From the NCBI GenBank assembly GCA_937910255.1, contig CALEOQ010000504.1, forward strand, positions 1-8,114: a stretch of DNA of 8,114 nucleotides, in the 5' to 3' direction. A program made the translations under genes and the position numbers. The notes beneath the pieces were generated by a model. That model was given only the letters and a program-made list of their open reading frames with translations. It did not search any database and was not told the DNA's origin. Below are positions 1-6,631 of this stretch, one piece after another. How positions within the stretch are numbered: position 1 is the first letter of the stretch; every line of letters starts with the position of its first letter. Origin of the DNA: an uncultured Caulobacteraceae bacterium (lineage in GTDB: Bacteria; Pseudomonadota; Alphaproteobacteria; Caulobacterales; Caulobacteraceae).

Positions 1-80
1 GGTCGGGTCTGGTTTTTTTTTGAAGGGGCGGGCGACCACCGAGATCTACACTCTTTCCCGACCGGACGCCCGTCCGATCT
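1..80 (+). other. Illumina P5/TruSeq universal adapter contamination at the contig edge
   Basis: Positions 31-59 match 29 consecutive bases of the Illumina P5/TruSeq universal adapter (the stretch beginning GGCGACCACCGAGATC and ending CTTTCCC). Aligned without gaps, the 58-base adapter ends exactly at 80 with its TCCGATCT tail, and I count mismatches only at 25, 27-30, 60, 63, 64, 70 and 72. Bases 1-22, with a run of nine T, look like low-quality read sequence before it. The junction is independently supported: the minus-strand reading frame entering from the right ends in TG at 82-81, where the protein family has Trp (TGG), and the adapter's last base turns this into a TGA stop. Treat 1-80 as artefact. 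Any reading frame that starts here, such as the open frame from 20 to 544, is spurious. Confidence 0.93.
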
Positions 81-409
81 CAGCGCGACAGGTCATAGGC
101 TTCGAGGCTGGCGGTCTCGGCCCGCCGCGCGCAGAGCTCGTAGCCGAAGGTGGGGCTGTAGGAGATGGTCGTACCGTTCTTGCCCATAAGGTCGAGCCAG
201 AGCAGCGGACGGCGGACAAAGGCGCCGGTGGGAAAGCGCGTGCTGCCGGACGAGAACTGGAGATAGCAGGGGCTGTCTGGCCCGATCTCCGGCAACGCTT
301 GTCCGGTGGACTGTGGCAGGTCGACCAGGGCGCCGGCGAACTGCATCGGGCGAACCGCGGCGGTTTCGGACGCAACGGGCGCACCCCAAATCACCACCCG
401 ATCAGTGAA
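81..409 (-). pseudogene. Fatty acyl-AMP ligase (AMP-dependent synthetase family) fragment, internally deleted
   Basis: On the minus strand this open stretch encodes about 109 residues of an adenylate-forming enzyme of the fatty acyl-AMP ligase type, which activates fatty acids as acyl-adenylates, usually for transfer to a carrier protein. The P-loop-like A3 signature YLQFSSGSTRFPTG lies at about 224-253, and the downstream block SPTFGYELCARR, characteristic of these ligases, follows at about 110-150. In intact members roughly 60-70 residues lie between these blocks, including the conserved WLPxYHDMGL segment. Here TG is followed at once by AFVRRPLLWLDL, so that segment is missing in frame, with the junction near 221-226. 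The frame is cut at the right by a stop at 410-412, where family similarity also ends, and at the left by the adapter. The piece cannot encode an active enzyme. It may be a true deletion remnant or a chimera made during library preparation or assembly next to the adapter. Family assignment is firm; the cause is open. Confidence 0.72.
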
Positions 410-456
410 TCACAGGTCGAAAAGCGGAGATACAACAAACCGATCGGCCCGCGCAA

Positions 457-496
457 TTCGCAAGCTTTTGCGCACCCAATCCCCAAAACTTGCGAA
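457..496. repeat. Cluster of TTGCG/CGCAA inverted half-sites
   Basis: TTCGCAAG at 457-464 is the exact reverse complement of CTTGCGAA at 489-496. Between them, CGCAA (459-463) and TTGCG (468-472) form a second small inverted repeat around an AAGCTT. The sequence lies in the gene-free stretch upstream of the receptor gene. It could be a regulator binding cluster or chance; no known site is recognised. Confidence 0.25.
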
Positions 497-581
497 AACG
501 AATATCTGAAATCGCCGGGATTGACCGTCAAATCAAGGCGTTGATATTTTTCACGAGCGACTTCGGACTTATTTTAAGCAC

Positions 582-605
582 CGACCAGTGGCTGGTCGCG
601 CGACC
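582..605. repeat. Overlapping small inverted repeats upstream of the receptor gene
   Basis: CGACCAG (582-588) and CTGGTCG (592-598) form a 7-bp stem with a 3-base loop. They overlap the perfect 12-bp palindrome GGTCGCGCGACC at 594-605. The hairpin is not followed by a T-run, so it does not look like an intrinsic terminator. It may be an operator or structural element of the 5' regulatory region. Confidence 0.35.
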
Positions 606-618
606 CGAGGGAGGGGCA

Positions 619-646
619 TTGCCTCAGGCGTGAACGGCGTTATGGT
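619..646 (+). promoter_or_regulatory. Candidate sigma-70-type promoter of the TonB-dependent receptor gene
   Basis: TTGCCT at 619-624 and TATGGT at 641-646 are separated by 16 bases, and each matches four of six consensus positions. The -10 box would run into the palindrome at 644-659, which suits repression by a bound protein. An alternative further upstream is TTGACC (521-526), an 18-base spacer and TATTTT (545-550), which would give a leader of about 150 bases. Neither is strong; the choice is inference. Confidence 0.3.
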
Positions 647-659
647 AATGGCCATTACC
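644..659. promoter_or_regulatory. Perfect 16-bp palindrome, likely operator for the receptor gene
   Basis: GGTAATGGCCATTACC is identical to its own reverse complement and ends 43 bases before the receptor start codon. One further base pair (642/661) matches beyond a single mismatch. Even-spaced perfect palindromes of this size just upstream of a gene are typical sites for dimeric repressors of the LacI or GntR type. No regulator gene is present in the window, so the binding protein is unknown. ATTGCCTC (618-625) and GAGGCAAT (669-676) form a wider inverted repeat bracketing it. Confidence 0.5.
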
Positions 660-702
660 GTCAGCATAGAGGCAATAATGCCTAGCGACTGAGGGGGGAA
701 AC

Positions 703-3246
703 ATGAAAAATTGCAAGAATCTACGATTCGCCTTCGCGAGCGGCGCATCCGCGCTCGCTCTGGCTGCGGCCTCGCCTGGTTGGGCGCAAGACACCGGCTT
801 CACCATTGAAGAGCTGGTGGTGACGGCTGAAAGGCGCGATCAGCGCCTTCAGGATGTGCCCGTGGCCGTGACGGCCTATACAAGTGAGCGGCGCGACGTG
901 CTTGGGGTAGCCAACGTCGAGGATTTGGCGCGTGTATCGCCGAGCGTCACTTATACCAACAACGACCGCCTCTCGATCCGAGGCTTTGGTCGCCTGACCA
1001 ATGCTATCGGAACCGATCCTTCCGTAGCGCTGTACTCCGACGGAATATTCTCAAACTCCATGGCTGATGCAGCCACGCCGTCACTGTTTATCGAACGCAC
1101 GGAGATTCTGCGTGGACCGCAAGGCACGCTGTACGGACGTAATTCCATCGGCGGGGCGCTGAACATCATCGCCAAGCGTCCAACGGAGGATTTCAACGGT
1201 GAGGTCCGTGCCGTTCTTGGGAACTACGGCACCTGGCGAACCGACGCCTTGGTTCGTGGACCGATCACGGATGGCCTACGCTTCCTTCTCGGGGGCTCTC
1301 TGGAGCGCCGAGAGGAAGGCTTCTTCGAGAACCTCGGGCCTGCCGGCGATTCCAGCGCTGTTAAACGGTACATAGTCGAGGCCCAGCTGGAAGCCGATCT
1401 TGGCGAGAACATCACGGCCCGCCTGCGCTATACGAAATTCGACTGGGATGACAGCTTCGGCGTTGGCAACGTCCACGAGTCGATCACGAGCCGCTACGAC
1501 ACCACGTCTCCGACCGGTCTCGGCAATGCTGGCCTCTACTACAATCCGACCTTCGGCTTCGCAGGAACTAATCCGGCGATGACCGACCCCTACAAGATCA
1601 GCACCAACCAGACGAGTGAAGGTAAGCTCAGTAATCATGAGCGATTGCACTTAGACCTTACCTGGGATCTTGGCGGCATGACCCTCAAGTATCTGGCCGG
1701 CTACCAATCCTATCTCTACGACACGGCTGGGGACGAGGATCGTTCATCGCGCACCGGCCTATTCAGCGTGCCGACCGCGACGCCTTTCGGCGCCTACACC
1801 GCTACGGGCGTGTCGCCAGACCAGAGGTTCTTCTACCGCGAGGACCAAAAATGGTACTCCAACGAGATCAACCTGTCATCGAACACGGGCGGGCCACTGC
1901 GCTGGATCGCCGGTCTGTACCAGTATCATCAAACCTACGCGCAACCCCAGGGCCAGCGGGTCCTTAACGATCCGGCCGTTCAGAACCCGATCAATCTGGC
2001 GACCAGTGGCCCGGCGGCACCGAACCCGATGGGGAACTATCTCTTCGTAGACGGTACGCTTGAGGTGGATTCTTACGCGGCCTTTCTTCAGGTCGACTAT
2101 GATATCACCGATACCATCACGTTTACGGGTGGCATCCGGTACACGGTCGATGAGAAGTCGGGTACAGACTCGGCTCGCTACGTGTCGCGCACCAACACCA
2201 CGACAACAATCTTGGCCGCCGCGGGGATACCAGCCGCCGTCGGACAAGGGATCGCGGTGGATTTGACAACCTTTGCCATATGCGGCGGCCCAACCATCGC
2301 GTCCTGCCTGGCCAACCCGTTGTACGCCAATGTACGTGAGCTCTCAGGCGGTGGTCTGACGCGTGACCTGTCGGGCGACTACGACGCCTGGACCGGGACC
2401 TTGGGTCTGCAATGGCAGCCGGACAGCGACACCAACGCCTACGCCCGTTACAGCCGCGGCTATAAGTCGGGTGGTTGGCAGGCCTCGAGCGGCCTCGCTC
2501 CGATCCCCTATGCTGATCCCGAATATGTTGACAACTTCGAGCTCGGGCTGAAGAAAAATGTGGGGCGGCGCTTCCAACTGAATTCTGCGCTGTTCTACGC
2601 GGACTATCAGGGTTTTCAGGCGCCGCTGACCGTGGTTCTTGACCCCGCGGCGGGCTTAACGGGCAGTCAGTTCGTGAATCTGGACGCTGTGAGTTGGGGC
2701 CTTGAGATGGAGGCCCAGTGGGCTCCGATCGATCATCTTCAGATTTTCGCGAGCTATTCGTACCTCAATACCGAGATTAAGAGCGGCTGCTGCTTCGTCG
2801 ATACAGCCGACCCGAAGGCTCTGCAGGCGGGCGCGCGACCTACGGGCGTCGTGTTGCCGGACGGAAGCAGGCTCCAGACCCTCGTTGGGAACAGGCTTCC
2901 CATAACTCCGGAGAACAAACTCAACCTAGGACTGAATTATACAGTCGAGTTGGCTGAGGGCGATCTCGTACTTGGGGCCACCTACACCTTCACCGACGAG
3001 CAACAGGCCGTCGTTTTTGCTCAGCCGGGCTTCCGCTCGCCATCGAACGAAGTCGTCGACTTCCGGGCGCTTTGGAAGGACGCCGACGATCGCTACACGG
3101 TGATCGGCTACGTCAAGAACGCCTTTGATGAGTTGGCCTATCAGGACTTCCGAACCGGAGCCCCCTCGGCCAGCGGAATCCAGCGTACCACATTGAAGCC
3201 GAACTTTCCTCGGACCTATGGGATAGAATTCCAGTACCGGTTCTAA
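703..3246 (+). CDS. TonB-dependent outer-membrane receptor
   Basis: An 847-residue protein with the full architecture of a TonB-dependent transporter, which imports a scarce or bulky ligand across the outer membrane using energy from TonB-ExbB-ExbD. Residues 1-28 form a signal peptide (hydrophobic AlaLeu-rich core, probable cleavage after GWA). A TonB box follows at about 35-42 (IEELVVTA). The plug domain covers about residues 50-165, with LSIRGFG near 89-95 and the RGPQGTLYGRNSIGGALNII block near 138-157. The remainder is the 22-strand barrel, ending in the usual aromatic terminus EFQYRF. There is no N-terminal secretin/STN signalling domain, so FecA-type surface signalling is not expected. 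Cysteines in CGGPTIASC and SGCCF fall in probable surface loops. The start is backed by the purine-rich GAGGGGGG at 691-698. The ligand cannot be named from the sequence: siderophore, oligosaccharide or plant-derived compounds are all possible. It stands alone, and its 3' side meets IS debris 72 bases on. Confidence 0.95.
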   Translation: MKNCKNLRFAFASGASALALAAASPGWAQDTGFTIEELVVTAERRDQRLQDVPVAVTAYTSERRDVLGVANVEDLARVSPSVTYTNNDRLSIRGFGRLTNAIGTDPSVALYSDGIFSNSMADAATPSLFIERTEILRGPQGTLYGRNSIGGALNIIAKRPTEDFNGEVRAVLGNYGTWRTDALVRGPITDGLRFLLGGSLERREEGFFENLGPAGDSSAVKRYIVEAQLEADLGENITARLRYTKFDWDDSFGVGNVHESITSRYDTTSPTGLGNAGLYYNPTFGFAGTNPAMTDPYKISTNQTSEGKLSNHERLHLDLTWDLGGMTLKYLAGYQSYLYDTAGDEDRSSRTGLFSVPTATPFGAYTATGVSPDQRFFYREDQKWYSNEINLSSNTGGPLRWIAGLYQYHQTYAQPQGQRVLNDPAVQNPINLATSGPAAPNPMGNYLFVDGTLEVDSYAAFLQVDYDITDTITFTGGIRYTVDEKSGTDSARYVSRTNTTTTILAAAGIPAAVGQGIAVDLTTFAICGGPTIASCLANPLYANVRELSGGGLTRDLSGDYDAWTGTLGLQWQPDSDTNAYARYSRGYKSGGWQASSGLAPIPYADPEYVDNFELGLKKNVGRRFQLNSALFYADYQGFQAPLTVVLDPAAGLTGSQFVNLDAVSWGLEMEAQWAPIDHLQIFASYSYLNTEIKSGCCFVDTADPKALQAGARPTGVVLPDGSRLQTLVGNRLPITPENKLNLGLNYTVELAEGDLVLGATYTFTDEQQAVVFAQPGFRSPSNEVVDFRALWKDADDRYTVIGYVKNAFDELAYQDFRTGAPSASGIQRTTLKPNFPRTYGIEFQYRF

Positions 3247-3318
3247 GCCAACAGTGGGCCGTTTCCGAGCGATAGCAGGGAGACGGTCCACCCCTTCCGT
3301 TGGTGGCAAGTTGCCTGG

Positions 3319-3841
3319 TCAGGTGACCTGCCCCCTCCGGTCCCTCGATCGTTGTGGGAGCCCAGGGGTTTGATAGTTGATCTGCAGCGCTGGCGGTGGC
3401 GGCCGGGCGCCATAACCTTTGAGGTTGCGCAGCCGACCGGCCGCGGGGTTCAGCCGCACTGCTTCCGGCATTGGGCCGCTATGCGCTGAGTGGGGCCGCA
3501 GATTTGTTGTAATCGCGCCGCCAGCGCTCGATTACGGCCCGGGCGTTCGCTGGGTGCGCGAAGACCTTCTCGTTCAGGCCCTCGTCGTGCAGCTTGCCGT
3601 TGAAGCTCTCCACGAAGCCATTCTGCTGTGGTTTGCTCGGCGCGATGTAGTGCCAGCCGGTCCCGGTGCGGTTGGTCCATTCCAACATCGCACGGCTTGT
3701 CATTTCCGTGCCGTTGTTGCTGACGATGGTGGGTGGCATTCCATGCCGGGCGATCAGGCAGCGTGCCATGCGATGGCCGCCGATCGAGGTGTCCACGATC
3801 AGCGCCAGGGCCTCGCGGGTGAAGTTGTCGACGGCGCACAC
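3319..3841 (-). pseudogene. IS3-family transposase (OrfB) 3' remnant, frameshifted
   Basis: Minus-strand remains of a DDE integrase-core transposase. CAVDNFTREALAL carries the first catalytic Asp, and FVESFNGKLHDEGLNEKVF carries the catalytic Glu. The second Asp motif, normally SDNGTE, reads SNNGTE here, so a metal-binding Asp has become Asn. The conserved WRRDYN...RPHSA block is split: the frame with DYN runs into a stop at 3479-3481, while RPHSAHSG and the tail RLRNLKGYGARPPPP continue in another frame to a stop at 3319-3321. One extra A in the run at 3503-3505 explains this. The N-terminal third of OrfB and all of OrfA are missing, because at about 3838-3842 the sequence switches to a different IS copy on the opposite strand. 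Dead by truncation, frameshift and active-site change. Confidence 0.85.
3324..3335 (+). repeat. IS3-type terminal inverted repeat, left edge of composite
   Basis: TGACCTGCCCCC shares 11 bases in inverted orientation with the right edge at 4342-4352. It begins with TG as IS3-family ends do. It lies at the 3' end of the minus-strand transposase remnant, so it should be that element's right terminus. Confidence 0.6.
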
Positions 3842-4303
3842 CAGCTCTTCGACGGGCGTAAGATACGCATCCTGGCGATAATAGACACCTTCAGTCGGTG
3901 TTCGCCGGCGCTGGATCCCCGCTTTGCCTACAAGGCCTGCGACGTCGTCCAGACGCTCGAACTGGCCGGCAAAGCGGTCGGCTATCCACGGGTCATCCGC
4001 GTCGACAATGGCCCCGAATTTGTCTCCCGCGACCTTGATCTCTGGGCCTACCAGCGGGGCGTCATCCTGGACTTCAGCCGCCCTGGCAAGCCGACGGACA
4101 ACGCCTTTGCGGAGTCCTTCAACGGCAAGGTCCGGGCCGAATGCTTGAACACCGCCTGGTTCATGTCCCTCGACGACGCCTGATCAAAATGCGAGGCTTG
4201 GCGTAGGGACTACAACGAACATCGTCCCCACAGCGCGATCGGCGACAAGTGCCCGACCGTGCTCATGAATGGCGCCGGGACACATGGCCCACCCGACGCC
4301 TGA
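3838..4303 (+). pseudogene. IS3-family transposase (OrfB) 3' remnant with internal stop
   Basis: The plus strand encodes the catalytic core of a second IS3-family transposase. QLFDGRKIRILAIIDTFSR has the first catalytic Asp, IRVDNGPEFVSRDLDLWAY the second, and NAFAESFNGKVRAECLN the catalytic Glu. The frame is broken by TGA at 4181-4183, in LDDA-stop-SKCEAWRRDYNEHRPHSAIG, where relatives usually have Arg; a single C-to-T change of CGA accounts for it. It ends at 4301-4303, 38 bases before the terminal repeat. The 5' part of the element is missing. An open frame beginning at 3419 reads into this remnant, but its first 140 or so codons are only the antisense of the neighbouring IS, so that 254-residue product should not be annotated. 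Confidence 0.87.
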
Positions 4304-4340
4304 CCGGCGAGAAATCCCGGCCCGACCTGGTCCAAGGTTT

Positions 4341-4352
4341 GGGGGGCAGGTC
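4341..4352 (-). repeat. IS3-type terminal inverted repeat, right edge of composite
   Basis: GGGGGGCAGGTC; its reverse complement GACCTGCCCCC matches the left edge of the composite. It lies 37 bases past the stop codon of the plus-strand transposase remnant, as expected for a right terminus. Confidence 0.6.
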
Positions 4353-4489
4353 CGGCGCAAGACCAACCCCCGGCCATCCCTCGCTGCTCTCCCGCGAGCC
4401 TAACAACCCGTTCCGACGTTAATCGCCTTGAATTCGCCGCCATCAGGCGCCCAACTCTTCAGTCGGAGAATATTCCCCAGGAGTTTCGA

Positions 4490-4975
4490 ATGATCGGCAG
4501 CATCTCGGTCAAGTTGGGGCGGAAAGTATATTCCGCCACCCTTGAATACGACAGCCTTATCGGCCGCGGGTTGAGGGGTGTCCGGCACCGGCTTGAGACC
4601 CAGCTCGGCTCTCCTTTGGGAGATGTTCCGGCTTTTGCAATCGCCCAGACGATCGAGGACGTGACCGTTGAGGTCGATGCCCCTGGGTATGCCATAGGCG
4701 ACATGGTCCTGGAGGCCACTCCCACGCGTTTGCGTCTGCGAGCGGCCGGCCGTCTAGGGCGGTCCGGGAACATTGGGCGTCCGTTCGACCTGAGCGTCGA
4801 TCTCCCGGAGCCGGTCGATCCCGACGAGGTGACGGCGACCCTCGAAGACGGCGTTCTGACCGTGAGAATGATCAAGGCCGCGTGGGTGCGCGGGGAAGCA
4901 AGACGTGTTCCCGTGCGCGAAACCTCAATCCCGCCGGAACAGGCGACTCACGAAGGCGGCCAGGCCCACGCCTGA
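4490..4975 (+). CDS. Hsp20/alpha-crystallin-type small heat-shock-like protein
   Basis: A 161-residue soluble protein without signal peptide or membrane segment. Residues about 56-128 fit the alpha-crystallin fold: EDVTVEVDAPGY (first strands), an acidic turn, LRLRAAGR, then FDLSVDLPEPVDPDEVTATL and the family signature EDGVLTVRM, equivalent to the usual ENGVL of small heat shock proteins. These are ATP-independent holdases that keep unfolding proteins soluble. The N-terminal arm of about 55 residues is ordinary in length. VPV at 140-142 could serve as the C-terminal I/V-x-I/V anchor, but this is weak. The start is well supported by AGGAG at 4479-4483, six bases before ATG. CTTGAA at 4427-4432 resembles the -35 box of heat-shock sigma factors, but no convincing -10 follows at the right distance. 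The 3' end overlaps the convergent kinase-like gene by 51 bases. The sequence is divergent, so client range and stress role are inferred. Confidence 0.82.
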   Translation: MIGSISVKLGRKVYSATLEYDSLIGRGLRGVRHRLETQLGSPLGDVPAFAIAQTIEDVTVEVDAPGYAIGDMVLEATPTRLRLRAAGRLGRSGNIGRPFDLSVDLPEPVDPDEVTATLEDGVLTVRMIKAAWVRGEARRVPVRETSIPPEQATHEGGQAHA

Positions 4976-6544
4976 CAGGATGACGATGGCGATCCGAGCG
5001 ACCGCGGCGGCCTGATCGTCCTTCGCGACGATGACGACGGCGGCAGCGACGATAAGGGCCGCGACCACGATCCCGAGCGACAGGGTATCGGCGGCCCGTC
5101 TGACCGCTCGCGGCAACTCGGCCAGGTCTGAACTTGAGACCTGGATGACAATGCCCTCACGGCTGATGCGCCCGATACCGCGCCGGATCGCTTCTGGCCC
5201 GATGGCGAGGATCTGATCTAGTTCCTTGAACGTCCGGAAGGCGCGGGTGGCGAGCGCTTTCGGCGCAAACCGAGATGCGAAAGCCCGGAGAACCACTGGC
5301 GCGATAGCGGCGACGACATCGAGGTCGGGATCGAGCGTCCTCGCCAAGCCTTCGGCGATGCCCAGAGCGCGCATGAGCAGCAGCAGGTCCGGCGGCAACG
5401 TCAGTGCGTTTTCTCGGGCGATGGAGATGAATTCGGTGATCGCCTCCGCAAGCCGGATCGGTCGCCCGGAATCCGCGGCGTAACGCAGGAAGAATCGCTC
5501 GACACCTTGTTCAAGGCCGGGCGGCGGGGGTCCCGAGCGGCCAGCCCATTCCATCAGCACATCAGAGACCGCCGCTACGTCGGCATCCACGAGGGAGCCG
5601 AGGACCACGAGGACCTGCTCTCGCCTTTTCGCCGAGAGCCGCCCGACGGAGCCGAAGTCCAACAGCGCCAGACGACCATCCGGAGTCACCAGAATATTTC
5701 CTGGATGAGGGTCCGCGTGGAACACCCCGTCCAGCAGGATCATCCCCAGCAGCCCCCTCGCCGCATCGGGCGCCAAGGCGCGCGCCATGGCAGGCTCTTC
5801 GTTGCGGAACGCGGCGTTAGGACTGCGGCCACGGACGCGTGCGCTGACCATGGTCCTTTCTGTGGTAAATCGCTCATGAACGAGCGGAACATGGAAGACG
5901 GTTGCGCGTCTGCGGACCTCCGCTTGATTGCGAGCCTCGATCCGAAAATCGATCTCCTCGAGAAGGGCTTCGCTGAGCTCCGTCACGACACGCACAGGCT
6001 GATGTCGACGCAGTGCCGGGGCGCGACGCTCGATGACGCGGGCAGCGGCCAACAGTAGCCGCAAATCAGCGCGCATGACCGCCTCAATCCCCGGCCTGCG
6101 AACCTTGAGAACGACATCTTCACCGGTCATGAGCCGCGCGGCGTAGACCTGGGCAATGGACGCAGCCGCAATTGGCGTCGTCGAAAATTCGGCGAAGAGC
6201 TCTTCCGGCGGCGCGCCCAGATCGATCGTCAGCTGTTCGCGCAAATGGTCGAAGGGCACTGGAGCCACGTCGTCGTGAAGCCGGCCGAGCCGCTCGGTCA
6301 GCTCTGGCGGAAGCAGATCGGATCGTGTCGCCATGATCTGGCCTAGCTTCACGAATGTAGGACCTAGGGCCTCAAGTGCCGCAACGAAGGCCTCATATGC
6401 CGAGCCCTCGTTCGCCTCGTCGGAAGCCGCGCCCCGGAGCAGACCCAGCCGCACCAAGACCGGCCGCGCGGCTGTAGGGGCTAAGGTGTGGATCACCTTA
6501 GCGAGACGACGATAGTCGTTGGGCGAAAGGGTCAAGGGTGACAT
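4925..6544 (-). CDS. UbiB/ABC1/AarF-family atypical protein kinase-like protein
   Basis: A 539-residue member of the UbiB (ABC1/ADCK) family of membrane-associated atypical kinases and ATPases, which support ubiquinone synthesis or lipid/quinone handling at the inner membrane. All signature elements appear in order: KLGQ at about 66-69, the Ala-rich loop AAASIAQV at 126-133, the ATP-binding Lys in VVLKVRRPG near 147, the ExD motif in EEIDFRIEARN near 197-199, HADPHPGN at 276-283 with catalytic Asp and Asn, and DFG at 296-298. The last 55 or so residues hold two hydrophobic helices (LGIVVAALIVAAAVVIV and ARIAIVILSGVGLAAFV), as in bacterial UbiB. I chose ATG at 6544-6542, with GAGG four bases upstream, over an upstream in-frame start at 6610 that adds 22 low-complexity residues. 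There are no ubiE/ubiJ neighbours, so this may be a paralogue rather than the ubiquinone-operon UbiB. It converges on the Hsp20-like gene with a 51-base overlap. Confidence 0.9.
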   Translation of the reverse strand: MSPLTLSPNDYRRLAKVIHTLAPTAARPVLVRLGLLRGAASDEANEGSAYEAFVAALEALGPTFVKLGQIMATRSDLLPPELTERLGRLHDDVAPVPFDHLREQLTIDLGAPPEELFAEFSTTPIAAASIAQVYAARLMTGEDVVLKVRRPGIEAVMRADLRLLLAAARVIERRAPALRRHQPVRVVTELSEALLEEIDFRIEARNQAEVRRRATVFHVPLVHERFTTERTMVSARVRGRSPNAAFRNEEPAMARALAPDAARGLLGMILLDGVFHADPHPGNILVTPDGRLALLDFGSVGRLSAKRREQVLVVLGSLVDADVAAVSDVLMEWAGRSGPPPPGLEQGVERFFLRYAADSGRPIRLAEAITEFISIARENALTLPPDLLLLMRALGIAEGLARTLDPDLDVVAAIAPVVLRAFASRFAPKALATRAFRTFKELDQILAIGPEAIRRGIGRISREGIVIQVSSSDLAELPRAVRRAADTLSLGIVVAALIVAAAVVIVAKDDQAAAVARIAIVILSGVGLAAFVSRLFRRD

Positions 6545-6631
6545 AGAGCCTCGATGCTTGGTCGGCCCTGGGGGCGCAAGACCCTGGGCTCGAACCGGTG
6601 GGCCCCTCACGGGTTATCTCTGGCGGCCCAT

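Larger units (their letters stand above)
3324..4353. mobile_element. Head-to-head composite of two IS3-family remnants
   Basis: About 1.03 kb, bounded by the inverted pair TGACCTGCCCCC (3324-3335) and GGGGGCAGGTC (4342-4352), which look like the right-hand termini of two related IS3-family elements. The left half codes on the minus strand and the right half on the plus strand. Both hold only the 3' part of the transposase gene and meet near 3838-3842. The two encoded proteins differ clearly (CAVDNFTREALAL against AIIDTFSRCSPAL), so this is not one element folded back on itself but a fusion of two IS types. I see no matching target duplication at the outer edges. Confidence 0.72.

Noticed and set aside
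20..544. Open frame of 174 residues at the left edge
   Set aside because: It starts inside the adapter, runs antisense to the acyl-AMP ligase fragment and shows no family motifs.
1276..2247. Antisense frames of 123-124 residues within the receptor gene
   Set aside because: Complementary-strand shadows of a gene with full domain evidence; no motifs or start signals of their own.
3288..3306. Hairpin CCACC...GGTGG after the receptor gene as a terminator
   Set aside because: Only a 5-bp stem with a 9-base loop and no following T-run.
4427..4457. Heat-shock sigma-32 promoter for the Hsp20-like gene
   Set aside because: CTTGAA is present but the only CCC-type -10 candidate is 17 bases away and poor; kept only as a remark in the gene entry.
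5507..6058. Open frame of 183 residues on the plus strand
   Set aside because: It lies wholly antisense to the well-supported UbiB-like gene and shows no recognisable domain; a shadow of high-GC coding sequence.
6545..6610. Possible tRNA T-arm (GGGCTCGAACC) and a 22-residue N-terminal extension of the kinase-like protein
   Set aside because: No acceptor, D-arm or anticodon stem can be fitted around it, and the extension is low-complexity with the better ribosome binding site at the internal ATG.
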